Of a DNA stretch of 64,000 nucleotides, positions 23,078-35,226 are shown in pieces. A program made the position numbers and the translations under genes. Under the pieces are notes generated by a model. The model saw only the letters and a program-made list of their open reading frames with translations, made no database searches and was not told the DNA's origin. This DNA comes from Symbiodinium sp. CCMP2592 (taxonomy: Eukaryota; Sar; Dinophyceae; Suessiales; Symbiodiniaceae). Positions within the stretch are counted from its first letter, which is position 1. Each line of letters begins with the position of its first letter. The stretch covers positions 1-64,000 of the forward strand of contig CAJNDT010000326.1 in NCBI GenBank assembly GCA_905221615.1, in the 5' to 3' direction.

Positions 23078-25187
23078 CTAACGAAGAAAGCACTGGAAGG
23101 GGGGCTGAGGATCCGGCAGGTAGAAAGCCAAGGAGAGCAGCACTGCAGGAATGATGGCAGGACAATCTTCAATAAGAATACATAGAACCCATCCTCCGAA
23201 TGCCAGAAAGGCCAAAACGAAGTAGCCCAGCTGCCACCATTTCCTCTGGTGGCCGCAGCACATGGGTAACCGTAGCTGCACCATGCAGTGCACACAAATG
23301 GAAGCCCTTTCCTGGAGGAATAGGTTGGTGGCATGCATGTGGGCTTCGGAGTATGCCCTTCCATGTACAGCAATAAATAAATTCAGCAAACTAATACAGA
23401 AGATGATCACCGCAACCATCAAGCTGGCCAGCGTGATGTAGTCCCCGTTGCCAGCCTCATCACCACGGTTGCCAAGCTTCAAGACTTGCACGATGCCATC
23501 GCCATCCACCATGAAAAGCAGCTTCACCGTTCCCACAAGAATTTTATAAGGGCCTTGGAGACCCCAAAGTGGCAGATTCAGCGTGCGGGGGGACAGTTAT
23601 GTGAAGCCGAGGTGCCTTCGAGACCGTTGTCCAGGATCATGAAGGCATGCCAGAATCCGGCAAAAACGAAGCCACCTTTTCTGGTTGTCTTCAAGATAAC
23701 ATGTAAAGGCCCATCTGACCCATTTCCTATGCCTACACTCCTCAACAGCTCCCCCTGAACAGCCAATGTGGGAGTGCTCCTTGCTTGCAGCGGAGTTGCA
23801 GATGATCCCCATGCCCCCTATCTTCTTGACAGAGTGCAGAATGGGAATAATTCCTTTTACGCCAATCATGCCCAGCTTGAAAGCACGCAGTGCGAAAAGC
23901 ATCTGGAACCAGCGAACAAAGACCAACAGGGCAAAAAGCTCCTCCTCTGCATCCAAGTTGAACTGGCCAGAATACAAAGCCTGTCCAACCACCACATTGA
24001 AGATGGAGATAACCGCGACATCCACGTAGTTGCCTCCATTGCCAAAATAAGACCCAGGGTTCTGAAGCTGGATGCAGTAGCCGTAGGCTTGGAAGGCTTC
24101 TATGTAGGTATCTCGAACAGCGCTTTCAAACATGAAGGTCCAGGAGATGCGGCGCTGCCAGTAAGGGACCTCAGGTGCCACCAAGAACTCTGTCTTAACA
24201 CCCTCGCAGTCCTTGGGTTTGTTTTTTTTCATGGGGCCTGCTTGTTGTTGAAGTCCTGAGACTTGGAGTAGGTCCATGCAGACAGCACGATCAATTCCAG
24301 AAGCCGGTGCAGCAGCTGGAGTAAGTACCATTTCAACACGAAGGCATCCCAACAGTATGTCAAGGTTGCAGTGACGGCGGGATTTCTGAAAATCTCGACA
24401 TACTTGGTCTCACTGAGTGCCTGCAACACCTCGGGGCAAACAATGCCTTTCAATCGCAGTTGCCGCATGTGCACTGGCTGCAAGTCGCGCGAGTCCACAA
24501 ACTTTGGCTGGTTCGTCCGAGGGTTCGGTTGGCGCATCACAAACTTCGAGATGCGATTGGAAGGGGCGTGGGAAATCCGCCGTCCCTTCCGCACGGCGCG
24601 GGCGCCAGGGGCCAGGCGGTCATGCCAAGCGGGCCACGCCTTGGCCCTGTCACCGGTTTCAGTGTCGCATTTCCAGCTGTCGTCCGTGTTGTAGTCTGCC
24701 CTGAGCTCCTGCAGAGTTTCACGAGAACAAAAACCCACGCGAAGGAGCTCGGAGCTCTGAACTAGGTTACCGGTTACCGCACGGCTTATGCTCGGTCCTT
24801 GAGGATGGCCTGGTTGGGCAATGGATGGTAGTAGACGCTGTCCTCGTCAGGCTCCACGGTCAGGATTTCCAGCAGATAGTCTGCGGCATCTGGGGTGTTG
24901 TCCAGAAGCGCTATCCAGTGCTCGACCGTCAGGTTTTCCTCCGTCTGCAGCTCATCTGCGACGTTGGTCTTGTGCGCCACTTGGTCCGCCGACTCTGCAC
25001 CAGCGTAGTCGCACAAAAGATTCCGAATGAACTCCGTTGTGGCACTGGGGCAGTGCTCGGATACGATCATGATGTCGCCAATGCGAAATCTCGCCAGAAG
25101 ATGAAGCCGACGCTGAGGAAATACTCCGGACTCAACGGCCACCTGCAAAAGTGATCTTCCAAACACAAGCGATTCCAGCTGACCCAT
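23078..25187 (-). CDS. Cation channel, TRP/ion-transport type, C-terminal exons
   Basis: Minus-strand exons in order. About 25187-24790 (MGQLESLVFGRSLLQVAVES...) looks like the tail of an ankyrin region plus linker. About 24738-24230 carries a pre-S1 segment (LRLKGIVCPEVLQALSETKY) and a hydrophobic helix (WYLLQLLHRLLELIVLSAW). About 24200-23770 carries further helices (YVDVAVISIFNVVVGQALYS; LLVFVRWFQMLFALRAFKLG) and an S4-S5-like segment. About 23766-23600 is a pore-loop-like region (GFWHAFMILDNG). About 23590-23078 carries S6 (ASLMVAVIIFCISLLNLFIA) and a cytosolic tail with a further hydrophobic pair. The stop is at 23078. The order matches ankyrin-linked TRP-like channels of protists. Exon joints are approximate. 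The ankyrin exons at 26300-27130 most likely belong to the same gene. Confidence 0.6.
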
Positions 25188-25336
25188 CGGTGTGGAGTTG
25201 GTTGTTGACTGATCTGTGTCTCACACTTGGCCAAGAAGCCACCAAAGCCCGTACAACTAGTTGCCCTAGAATTCCTCACCCCACCGTGCCGAAAGCATTA
25301 CTCAAGCCCTGAACCCCAAACAGCCTCAATCCTGCA

Positions 25337-25435
25337 TGTGCAGGTATGTATATATATATATATACATACATACACACATACATACTTTATACCATATACT
25401 ATATACTACATATTACATGTACTACATACTATATA

Positions 25436-25467
<32 letters not shown>

Positions 25468-25486
25468 CATATATACACACTCTCTC

Positions 25487-25564
<78 letters not shown>

Positions 25565-25605
25565 CATATATATATATATATACACATTATATATATATGT
25601 GTGTA
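25337..25605. repeat. TA/TC compound microsatellite inside the channel gene
   Basis: TA-rich runs, then about 65 bases of (TC)n at 25488-25552, then TA again. It sits between the ankyrin exons and the channel exons, so it is probably intronic. 25620-26140 holds more TA words and no supported exon. Confidence 0.85.
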
Positions 25606-26304
25606 ATATGTGAATTTGAAGCCTCCAGCGCGCTCCGCTGGCTCTCGTCCCTGAGCTCGGTGTCGGCCTCGTGGCGCACCAAGACCTCCGCCACCTCCGA
25701 AGCACCCATCCTGAGCATGTAAGTACAATATATAGTATATTATATATGTGCGTGTGTATACAGCTCTATTTATTTATTTATGTAACTATATGTTTACCTT
25801 CTATTTATATGTATATATGTAGATGTATGTACTTACAGTATGTATATGAAGTGTAAATCTGTATATAGAGATAGTACGGCCATTTTGGGTTTCCAAGGGT
25901 CTCGGGTTTTCAGGTTCAGGGTTGTCGGCTTGGGGTTTAACGTCCGTGCGCTCCGTTAACGGCCTCCAGTCGACTCGCTTGGAGCTCCGTGTTGGGTTGT
26001 TGCTGAAACGATTTACACGGATTTGTCAGGGTTCTATGCGTCTTGTCTACCAGCTCACAAGGTCATATAGGAGCTTATCTAGGGTTGGAGAGAGGAAACC
26101 TGTAAATTAAGCCTTCTGGCTTGCGCGCACAGCTCAGATTTCAGAGCCAAGTAGCTTTGCAGCCACATGGAGCGGAGTCATTCCTCGGGGGTCGGGAAAG
26201 CGGTGACAGGTCTGGTAGGGGCTTATAGGGCTTAGGGGAACTTAGGGGTGGGTTCGGGGGGAAAAAGTGTAGGGAGGGTGATTGAAGATGGTGCTTTCTG
26301 ACCG

Positions 26305-27130
26305 CGGCACGATCCATGTTCAGCGCATTGACGCTGGCAGCCTTCTCCAACAAGTACTGGACCATGTCGACATCGCGGAAGAACACAGCCTGCGTTGGCA
26401 CTTTGCAATGGGAGTCAACGGTCGACAGTAGCCAACAGTCGCGCGGGCGCGAAGATATTTTCACACTGAAAGCGAAAAAGACTGTGCAAGCAAGTGTCGT
26501 CGTGGAGAGGGCAAAAGTGATCTGAACCATCCACCTTGACTCGAGCGTTCACGTCCGCGCCAGCATTTATCAGCAGCTGAACGTTCTCCAGACAGCCCTG
26601 CAGAGTCTTAAGACATGTCGTCAGACAAAAAAGCCTTCATGTCGTGGACTCAGAGGACACGACACATGCAAATTCCTCCTCTGATTCTGATGCGCGCCTG
26701 CACGGCCAGGTGGATGGGCATTGCCCGGCCCTCCTTCTCGAAGGTCATGTAGCGGCACTCCACGTTGATGTCGACGTTGAGGTCCAGGAGCTGCTCGAGG
26801 AGTTGCCCATCGGATTGCAGCGCAGCGATGTGGATGGCCCCGCCCGTGCACTTCCGCTTCTTGTACTGGCACGCAGGGCACAGCAACTCTTAAGACACGC
26901 AAGTCACAGGAGTTGGAAGAACGCCGCTAGTAATGCTAGTACGGCAGCTCGGAGGTTGCAAAATGCAAGGCCGGGTCCTGGAAGGTGAAAGGATAGGAGC
27001 CATCCAAGAGCGATCTACAATTTGCAGAGTCCATCCCTTCTTCCAGAACGGTGTAGATCTCCTCCAGCTGACCGTCGAGGGCCTGGTGCATGACCGCGGT
27101 CTGCGTTCCGCCCCCGGACTTGTTAGTCTT
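26305..27130 (-). CDS. Ankyrin-repeat exons, probable 5' part of the channel gene
   Basis: Four ankyrin-like pieces lie on the minus strand in gene order: about 27115-27030 (MHQALDGQLEEIYTVLEEGM), 26853-26690 (GGAIHIAALQSDGQLLEQLL ... MPIHLAVQA), 26612-26523 (LENVQLLINAGADVNAR) and 26395-26305 (FRDVDMVQYLLEKAASVNAL). Motifs such as A-x-HxA and LLxxGADVNA are typical of the fold. They are in different frames, separated by non-coding DNA, so introns are inferred. Same strand and next in order to the ion-transport exons. Ankyrin repeats preceding the membrane domain are usual in TRP-type channels. The first exon was not identified. Confidence 0.5.
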
Positions 27131-27189
27131 GGTTGAGAAACCTGCCAGCTTGGCAGGCGACAAGGTGTCAGCCCCAATGCTGGTCAGCG

Positions 27190-27295
27190 GCACAGTTCCT
27201 TGCGGGACCACCGAATGCGGCAAGGCCCCTTCTGTGCCGCCCGTCAGCGGCATGGTTCCCTGTGGAACCACAGAGTTTGGCAACACCTCATCCAT
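27190..27295. repeat. Two-copy direct repeat of about 54 bp
   Basis: TCAGCGGCA(C/T)GGTTCC(T/C)TG(C/T)GG.ACCAC.GA.T(G/T)(C/T)GGCAA occurs at about 27182-27223 and 27242-27285. On the minus strand both read SVVPQGT(M/V)PLT. Confidence 0.6.
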
Positions 27296-27605
27296 GCGCC
27301 CTAGTACGGCACAGGCTCATAGCTCGGCCGAGGTCTTTGAGTCTTCCAGTCTTGAAACAGGAGGCCTATCCCAACTAACTAACAGAACCTCGGCATGTAG
27401 TTCCCACAGTTACCACATCATGGCTTACCCCAACGGCTCAGCAAGCTGTCAGAGCAGAAAATTAGTGAGCGAGGTCACGGAAAACAGGCCTGATCAAGCG
27501 CGCATGGCTCAACAGACTCAACCTGACATCTTTAGAACTCTCCTAACTCGGAGGTTCCCTGCCAAAAACCCTTTACTGAAAGACCCTGCCCCCGCAGGCT
27601 TTTCT

Positions 27606-27723
27606 TTACTCCTCCAAAGCTTTCTCGCTGGCCGCGCGCCGCGCCCTCCGCTCGTCTTGCAGGAGGCGAACCTCCTCCCTCTCCTTCCTGGCGGGAGTGG
27701 GAGGCTCGTTCGAGCTTCTGCAG
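27606..27723 (-). CDS. Coding-like terminal exon, Arg/Glu-rich
   Basis: A minus frame reading PPTPARKEREEVRLLQDERR and ending ...SEKALEE before TAA at 27606-27608. Charged, coiled-coil-like and protein-like. Upstream exons were not located. It may be the last exon of a gene upstream of the channel. The rest of 27724-29700 has no supported gene. Confidence 0.27.
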
Positions 27724-29752
27724 GTCTGGGGAGGGGGCTTCTTGCTGGAAATCCAAGCAAAGGGAGATGAAACAGCCGCTCCGAATCAGCTGTTGCAAGC
27801 AAGGCCGGAGTGACTCCGCCACGTCTGACTGCTTCTGACTGCGCAGGAGGCAGATGGAGGGTGGCATCACATGCGAGACTCGTGCAACTCTCAATGAACG
27901 TTTCTACTTTCGGTGTATCCGACCCTCAAACAAAGCATTCACACCGCACCCAGATCACAGCCTGATCAGATACTGCAAGAAAACGATGAACAGGATCAGC
28001 GTCGGGATCATCGGGCTCTTGGCACAGAACCACGTAATGAACTGACACATCACATCCTGATGCATGCCGCTTCGAAATCTGAGATCCGTTCACGAAAGTC
28101 CCAGTGCTGCTCCGGGACCTCAGCACTGTGGCTGAAACACAGATTTCCACCGCCCTCTGCAAAAGCAGTGCACGAAGCAAGAAGAGTAAGCTGAGCAGGC
28201 TTTATCTCGACTCAGTTGTGATCTGCCAGCACGCCATGGTTGGAACTGCCTGTCTTGCTAGCCAAGGCTGCAGCAACATTTCCCTAGCCTGCTTCCTCTC
28301 CCTCCTCTTCCCCAAGCTCTCTCTTCTCTCGGGCACAAGGGGACGAGTGAGGCAAAGGCCGCCCAGGCAAGTCCGAGCTGCTCTCGCCCTCTCGTTCTCT
28401 CACTGAGGATCGAGCCATCATCCTCCAGAGTTGCTGGGCCTTCTTTGCCTGGCAAGGAGCAACGAGCTGCAACGAACGTCCCGGACAGGTGATTTTGGGA
28501 AGCCGAGCTTGCCGCCCTCTCTCCGGCAGACGGTTCAGCAGAATTCGCACTGTTGCTGAAGGATCGCCTGCAGCTGTGAGGGAGACACTGCTGTTGGGCG
28601 TGGTCTTAGGTTGAACCTTTGAAGCTTTCTTAAGCTCTTTTGCTGAGGCCGGCCGCCTTGCCGTCCCTGCACGCGCTTCGAAAGACTTGCTAATTCAAGT
28701 TGGAAACAAGTGCAAGGAGCAGCAAGCATGACAGCTACCCGTCCAAAAGGCTCCGGCCTACTCCCAGAACGGAAATCTGAACAAGAAACCTTCGAAATTA
28801 ACCTGTGCCCGTAAGGCTTCTGTTGAGAACGTGTTGAGTCCAGGAACCCTACACCATGAAATTGCCTTTCCACATGCCGAAGAAGGGGTGGCGCATTGCT
28901 CCAAGCCTCATCACAACAGCAAGTGCGCGCAAACAAGTCACAAGTCATCCGATGCCATGAACTCACAAGGAACGCCCACAGCCATCCAGATCTCCACCAA
29001 CACATCACTCGGGCAACTACGGCCAAGGGCGCCCTCAGCCGACGAGAGAATGCCATGGGACACGGGCGTTTCAACGCTTACCTTTCGAGGTCTGCTCATC
29101 AGGTTCATATCAAGAGTCAAGAGCACTCCTTCGAGAAGTGCGTTTTGATGCCACCTGCTAGCCGCCAGCAAGTCAGCAGGCATTGCAAGTTGAGGTCCCC
29201 TCGAAATAGAGACGCGAAGGAGAATGTCTGCAATCCAGTGTTGGCTTCAAATGCCCGTACTGTAGATTCCCCCAAAATGGTGGTGGCTTCGCCATGCTCG
29301 ATCTGAGAGCCCACTGTTAAAGCAGGAAGCCATAGAGTACTGCTGCGCTCGCTCAGCTTCTTGTGAACCCTTGTCCATAGGCTCCATAGTAGTTCCTCTT
29401 GGAATTACCTTATAGGATTCTGAATCTGAACCTCAAAAAGGAAGTACTAGGGAGCCCCTCCAGGTAAAACCGAGTTTCTGCGAACTTCTCGGTGCTGTCA
29501 CTTTCTTTTCGCTGCGCTGCCGAGCTCTCGCCGGTCTCATCCTGGCTCCCCCGCGACCAAGGCCAGGCGCCCACACCTGAAGAGCCCACACCGAAGGTAA
29601 GGATGAGATTCGATTGGGGATTCACGCCAAAATCCGATCCACTAATTACTGCGAAGAACCGTCTGAGAATCTAATTGACTACGCAGAAAACCCAAGAAAG
29701 GAACATACCGATGTTGCACCTCACGTAAGGCTCTGTGCTGTCGTGATGCCGC

Positions 29753-30056
29753 TGCACGCTGCTGTGCCTGCCGATCAGCTGTAATTGTGAGTAAGGTGAT
29801 GCCTCGCTGCGCATGGCCGGAAAACGGAGTGGTGTCTAAGGGTTCACATTGGATCATGCTCGTTAGGCAGTGACAGCTCGCGCCCAAGAAGTGCGTGCAA
29901 TGCCAGATCATCAGCGTCAACAAGTCGGAACTTCATTCGGCTTGCATTTTGTCATGGGGTGCACATTGCAGCGGTGAAACTTTGCGCGACTTACGCGACC
30001 CCAATCTGTACTTCCTACTCACAATCACAGCTGATCGGCAGGCACAGCAGCGTGCA
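29753..30056. repeat. Inverted repeat, 41-bp arms
   Basis: 29753-29793 and 30016-30056 are inverted copies with one mismatch around CAGCTGATCGGCAGGCACAG. They are separated by 222 bases. Both arms keep an open frame in their own direction reading LLTITADRQAQQRA. Confidence 0.8.
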
Positions 30057-30224
30057 AGCTTTACAAGAGGCTGCCGAGCTTTACAAATGGCTGAACACCG
30101 CCAACTCACAGCCAAGGAGATCCTTTGCTTGCTGCGGAGCCGATCTTCTGGTCAGAGTGTACTTGTACCGGTAGGCTCAAGAGCAGATCGCTCCTTAAGC
30201 AGAGCCACGGCCTATTCGCCAGAT

Positions 30225-31592
30225 TCACGTGGTCAGCTTGCGCAGCCCTGTCCATGAGATGGCGAAACAAAGTCCCAAACAGGCCGTCGTGATGTAAAAC
30301 GAGAGGTAGCGTCCAAACGGACCAAGCACTTCTGCAGCCTGCAAGAGCTGGGAAGCAAAGAACGGGGCGATCGCACGGCTCAGTGCGCGCCCGGAGTTCG
30401 CCCAGCCGTTAACCGTCGCACGATTCAGACCTTCTGATGCACGGTTCACGAAAACAAAGACAGAAGAGAATAGCAGAAACGTCCCGATCATGCCCACAAA
30501 CTCGGCGAGGCCCAACACGACGAATCTCCACAGGCCATGCTTCAGCGGATCGGCAGCGAGAGCATAGACAGGATAAAGGCCGTAAGCCAGGCTGTTAAGG
30601 ACAAACCCCAACACAAGGACGTTCAACAAGCCCAACCTCTTAGCCAGTTTCTGGAAGGTCAGGTGACAGAGGATCGGTCCAAGACCGCCGGAGATTTGGA
30701 CAATCGAGACCTGCTGCGGGTTAAAGCCAAAGCCTCCCGAAGACACAGGGTACTGCCAAAGCAAAATGACCAAGGTGTTCTGTGCCTCTACGGCGCCTGT
30801 GAGTGCGCAGAATGCCAGGATCGCTTGGAGCACATGCAGTGGATAGCAGCGCTTGGTGTCAGCCTCGCATGGCGTGTCTGCCAACTCCTCGTCGCCAGCT
30901 TCGTTTTTCTGCCCACACATGCTTCGCTTGCCCGCGGGCAGCGTCTCCTCTAGGAACACGAAGCCGATGATGCAAACAATCGCTGTGAAGATTCCGAAAA
31001 GTAGGTTCGGGAAAAGGACGGGATAATGCTCGAAGACTGTCCCGGCAAATATTTCAGGTGCCCAGTGCGCAGGGAATGCCAAGCCACCTAGGAAAGGCCC
31101 TGCAATTAGGCCCAGCACAAAGCAGAGCACCAGAAACCCGAAGGCACGCGCCTCGTTGGTCTTGTTCGCAATCTCGCCGAGGTAGGTTCGCAAGATCGCT
31201 TGGTTGCCGCAGAAGAAGCCACCCATGGCGCGGAACAGCAAGACGGCCGTCAAAGACTGTCCGATGCCAAGAAGAACAGGCGCAATCGCGGTCCCGGCGA
31301 TACCGATGAGGAGGATAGGCCTCCTGCCGACGACGTCGGCCGCCACGCCCCAAAATGGCGAGAAAACGATTTCGAAGAGGGAGTAAAGCCCAACGAGCCA
31401 GGCGTAGGCTGTGGCCGATTCAGGACTGTCTCTTGCCTTGTTGAGAAACATCGACACCAATTCAAGTCCATAAGGCATGATCATGTTCACGTTCATGCTG
31501 TCGATGAGCCTCATGGCCCCGATCACGTAGAGCCTCCGATTGAACATTCGCCTAGCTGTGGCTTCCTGGGCCTGGACTTCGCTTGCGGACAT
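30225..31592 (-). CDS. Major facilitator superfamily transporter
   Basis: A single-exon 455-residue ORF starting at the ATG at 31592. About twelve hydrophobic segments are visible. The loop 2-3 signature WGVAADVVGRRPILLIG (about 81-97) is the classical MFS motif with G-x3-D-x2-G-R-R. A charged central loop (about 225-255, KNEAGDEELADTPCEADTKR) separates two six-helix halves. The W-G-x3-D-x2-G-R-R pattern recalls the ZIFL/TCR branch of the family, which exports drugs, metal chelators or ions. The substrate cannot be read from the sequence. It lies on the same strand as the channel gene downstream and the hydroxylase-dioxygenase genes upstream. The lack of introns contrasts with neighbouring genes and could reflect a retrocopy. 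Confidence 0.88.
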   Translation of the reverse strand: MSASEVQAQEATARRMFNRRLYVIGAMRLIDSMNVNMIMPYGLELVSMFLNKARDSPESATAYAWLVGLYSLFEIVFSPFWGVAADVVGRRPILLIGIAGTAIAPVLLGIGQSLTAVLLFRAMGGFFCGNQAILRTYLGEIANKTNEARAFGFLVLCFVLGLIAGPFLGGLAFPAHWAPEIFAGTVFEHYPVLFPNLLFGIFTAIVCIIGFVFLEETLPAGKRSMCGQKNEAGDEELADTPCEADTKRCYPLHVLQAILAFCALTGAVEAQNTLVILLWQYPVSSGGFGFNPQQVSIVQISGGLGPILCHLTFQKLAKRLGLLNVLVLGFVLNSLAYGLYPVYALAADPLKHGLWRFVVLGLAEFVGMIGTFLLFSSVFVFVNRASEGLNRATVNGWANSGRALSRAIAPFFASQLLQAAEVLGPFGRYLSFYITTACLGLCFAISWTGLRKLTT

Positions 31593-33248
31593 GGCGTCTT
31601 CTGCCTACCTGGCCCAAGCCTGGCTAATGTGAAGGGCAACTTAAAGCCTTGGGCCAGATCTTTAACATCAACATTCGGAGATGCTTCCACGAGAGGTGTG
31701 GTACAGAAGTCATGTGCAGTGAAAGCTGAGGCTCGGTCGTACTCCTGCGTCCTCCAGCCTTTTCATTTTCCGTCCCTTGCAGCAGCGCTAAGGCCGCTAA
31801 GGCCATGGCTTGAGGTCCAAAGCTCAGACATTTATCATATTGCAAAAAAAACTCTAATGCTATAGTACTAAAACGATAGTACTGAGGTGGAACGACACGC
31901 AGCAATTCAGCTTCTAGGACACCGTGGCTCACCACACTGCCAGGACTACCACCAATAAACCAACGAATACGGGGTTTAGAGCTTGGTGTTTAGACTTTGG
32001 GAATGGGACTTGGGGGACTTAGTGCGAGTGGAAAGCCCTTCAAAACTGGGCCCTGCACCCAGAAGCATGACATCTATTCTCTTGTTACAGATCCTTGTTG
32101 CATGGTCTACTGTCTAGTTTAACATAGAGTCATAGAGAAAGTTGTCCTACATGCAGGTTACCGACGCTCTGCACCTAAACCCATCCCAAGGTTTGAGTGG
32201 TAGGTGTGAGTAGTCCGGCTCACCGCCGGTGCCGTCTTCATACTGTAGTTCACAAGTTGAGAGCAAACTCGATTCCGTCCACACGTCGACGTCAGCTCTG
32301 CAGAGTTGCAGCAAAGGCCCAGCTCTACAAAAGAGCGGCCCGAAGGGGGGCCTTCGAAGAACCAGTAGTGCAGCCTCGGAATCGCAGCAACACATCCCAA
32401 GCACCAACTCGACGCTCTGCGGTGCTCTGCAGACTTATGTATGTATATATATATATATATATATATATACTATTGTGTGTGTGTGTATATATATATATAT
32501 TTATATATATGTATACTATATTATACCGCGAAGCAACCTCTGATGGCAAGCGAACGCAGGATCTCCGGGTGCCCCTTTTGCTGTTGCCGGGAGCGGCGGC
32601 TTCTCGCTTCTTCGGCTCTCGAGGGGAGCGGGAGCTATGAGGCGCTCCGGCCGAGGCGCAACAAGCATCGCCCTCAAAAAAGGGGCCTTAATCATAAGAA
32701 CAATGATTATATTAATAATAATACTAATCATAATAACAATAATAATAAGAATAATATTATATTATATAAAAATAATAATCATAATAATCATAATAATAAT
32801 AATTAGAACCCCCAACATAGTAATTAAAAACATCACCGCAAAATCACCGAATTTTGCTTCTAGGCGGGGGTTAGATTCGGTTAGATTCCTATGAAAGAAA
32901 CCTCACCATCTGTTCTGTGGGTGATGCTTGGCAGCCTCGTTTGTAGTGCCGCTGAATTCGACAAGGAAGGCATGGATCGCGAACTGTGCGGCGTATCTTT
33001 GGCAGTTAGGCTCGGCCGAAACTCAGCCTTACCGTGAGCGTTTCGCACGAACCCTCGTCGCATGCACCCGTGCGTGCACTGTAAATCGGGTGGTGGGCAG
33101 TAAGCCCGTCTGCCGCTGGTGCGGTTGCTGAACTGTACACCAAAGATCAAGCCGAAACTTAACCTTGCCGTGTGTTGCAGCAAGAACCGTCGCATGCGTC
33201 CGCGCGCGCTGTAAAATTCCAAATGCTGGGCGACCAACCCATTTGCAG
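31593..33248. other. Intergenic region with microsatellites
   Basis: No supported gene. (TA)n/(TG)n lies at 32440-32518. An AAT/AATA-rich run (ATAATAATNATAATA) lies at 32700-32806. A T-like/poly-A stretch is seen near 31846. Confidence 0.6.
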
Positions 33249-35226
33249 CTCGCGCAGCTGCTGCGCTGTACAGCGGAAGAGCATGCCTCAGGCATGCTGT
33301 GTCACAAAACTCCGATACGACGATCCGGCTTTACACTATACAGGTGTCGCATCGACCCGAGGGACAGAGGCAAAGGCCAAAGGCACACAAGCACGGCAAC
33401 TTGCGCCACATCACCATTGGAAGGCTTCAGTCACCCGCGCCTGAGCGCGCCAGAGCAGACGACAATCCGACCCGTCGTTGACAAAGGGTATGGCCTTATG
33501 AAGGGTTTGCAAGTTGTCCCAGATGATCACATCGCCTGGCCTGTACTGATGGAAGTACATCCACTGGGGAGACAGGACGTGTTCGAACAGTGACTGGGTC
33601 GTCTCCACATCTGGCTGATGCTTCCGATCCTCGAAGACTGACAGCTCCGAACCCATGAGAAGCAGCTCCCGCCCGTCCCGAGGGTGTCGGTGAAGCACGG
33701 GCATACGCTGGTCCGGATATCTTTCGGCATCTTCCGCGGTGAAGTCTCTCTTCATGTACTCGGCATTCCGCCGAGCCGACGTGAAGCAGCTTAGGCCTTT
33801 AGCCTTGGCTCGCAATGAGGGCGGCAGAGCTGCAGCAGCAGCGACCAGGTCAACGAAGCCGGTGCCGCCTCCCTTCTTTGGAATCTTGTCCGCGCACAGG
33901 ACGGTGAGGATGTGCCGCTCCGACATCCTCATGTAGTCACCGTCTTGGTGCCACACCTCGGCCCCTTGATACCTTGCACCCTTCCAGGTGCCATCGGCAC
34001 GGAAGTTAGACAGCCGAACGATTCTCGGGTGAACCTCGAAATAATCCGGAGCCTGGCCCACGACAGTAGCAGTAACTTCCCCCAAGCGCGAAGTGAACGC
34101 CTCCTGCTCCTCGAGGCTCCATGATTGGTTTGGGATCACAATCATCCCATGTTCGCGGACTGCTTGGACCAAATCTGCAAGCTGATCATCGCTGATGTCA
34201 CGGAGGCTGGCAAGCTTCCAGGTCTTTCCCATGCGGCCGGGCGTGCTGGCCTCGGTGCTCTTGCAGCGTGCCGAAGGTCCTTCAACTATGGACAAGGCTT
34301 TCTGGAAGAGCGTGTCCCAGATCGACGTGATGGCCCCAAGGTTCCTCGCGCCGTTCGAGTGATGGTCCTGGTGGTGCTTGGGAGTTATGATGAACCGCAA
34401 CGCTGGCACCCACTCAATCCAATCAAAGGGTGGCGGATTGTAGCCGGAATGTACCACGACACCGTACCAAGTCGACAACATGAAGTAAGCAAGGGCGACG
34501 TTGGGGCTCAGCTCAAAACAGCTGGACACCAGCACAACGCTGCCGTGCTTGACCACGGCGTTGCCCAGCGCCTCAACCGGATGCTCCACCTCGTTCGTCC
34601 ATGGCTGCGTAATGTGAACCGAGTGGTGCATCTTGTGGTACTTGTACATGCAGGGCAGGTGCAAAATGCGGTGCCACAACGACAGACCGAAGTCCAGCAA
34701 ACAGAACATCAGCAGCAATCCGACCACTGATCGGAGAAGGCTGCCCTGACAGTTGAAGGACAGATTGCTGGCGAACCAAACGCCTGTGAAAATGCACACG
34801 TCCAGCCAGGAGCCTGCGAATTTGGACTTGATCTGCTGCAGGGCATACGCGGATGTCCTTGCATGCTGCTTGGGATCCGGTGTAATCCTCCAGCGCTGCA
34901 TCTCGCCGCCCAGCACTTCGAAGCCCACGTTGGTTGCAAGCCAGATCATGTCTGAAGCACACATTCCACAAAGTGCAAATGTCAGGAATGGCGGTGCCCT
35001 TGCGACCTCGAAGCCCGCCTGAATCATGTTGAGCATGACACAGATCAGGCCGAGTGTCCCGGCCCACCACCACAGACACATGGGCGTGCTCAGTGCAAGC
35101 ATGGCTGTGCACGAGAGAAGCTTCAACTCGACAGCCTTTCGCAAGACTAAACATGCGCTCAAGCCGCACTGTGCTGCGGGATCTAGCGAGTCGCTGGGGG
35201 AGCACTGCGACTGCTGGGCTCCGGGC
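33249..35226. repeat. Tandem gene duplication, copy 1
   Basis: About 1978 bp, nearly identical to 36204-38184 at an offset of 2955-2958 bp. The identity begins at CTCGCGCAGCTG, 3' of the stop, and ends at GGGCTCCGGGC, inside the coding N-terminus. Confidence 0.92.
33281..33297. other. Palindrome 3' of the hydroxylase-dioxygenase gene
   Basis: GCATGCCTCAGGCATGC is a 7-bp perfect stem around TCA, 114 bases past the stop codon of the minus-strand gene. It is conserved in the second copy at 36236-36252. Candidate 3'-end processing or structural element. Confidence 0.35.
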
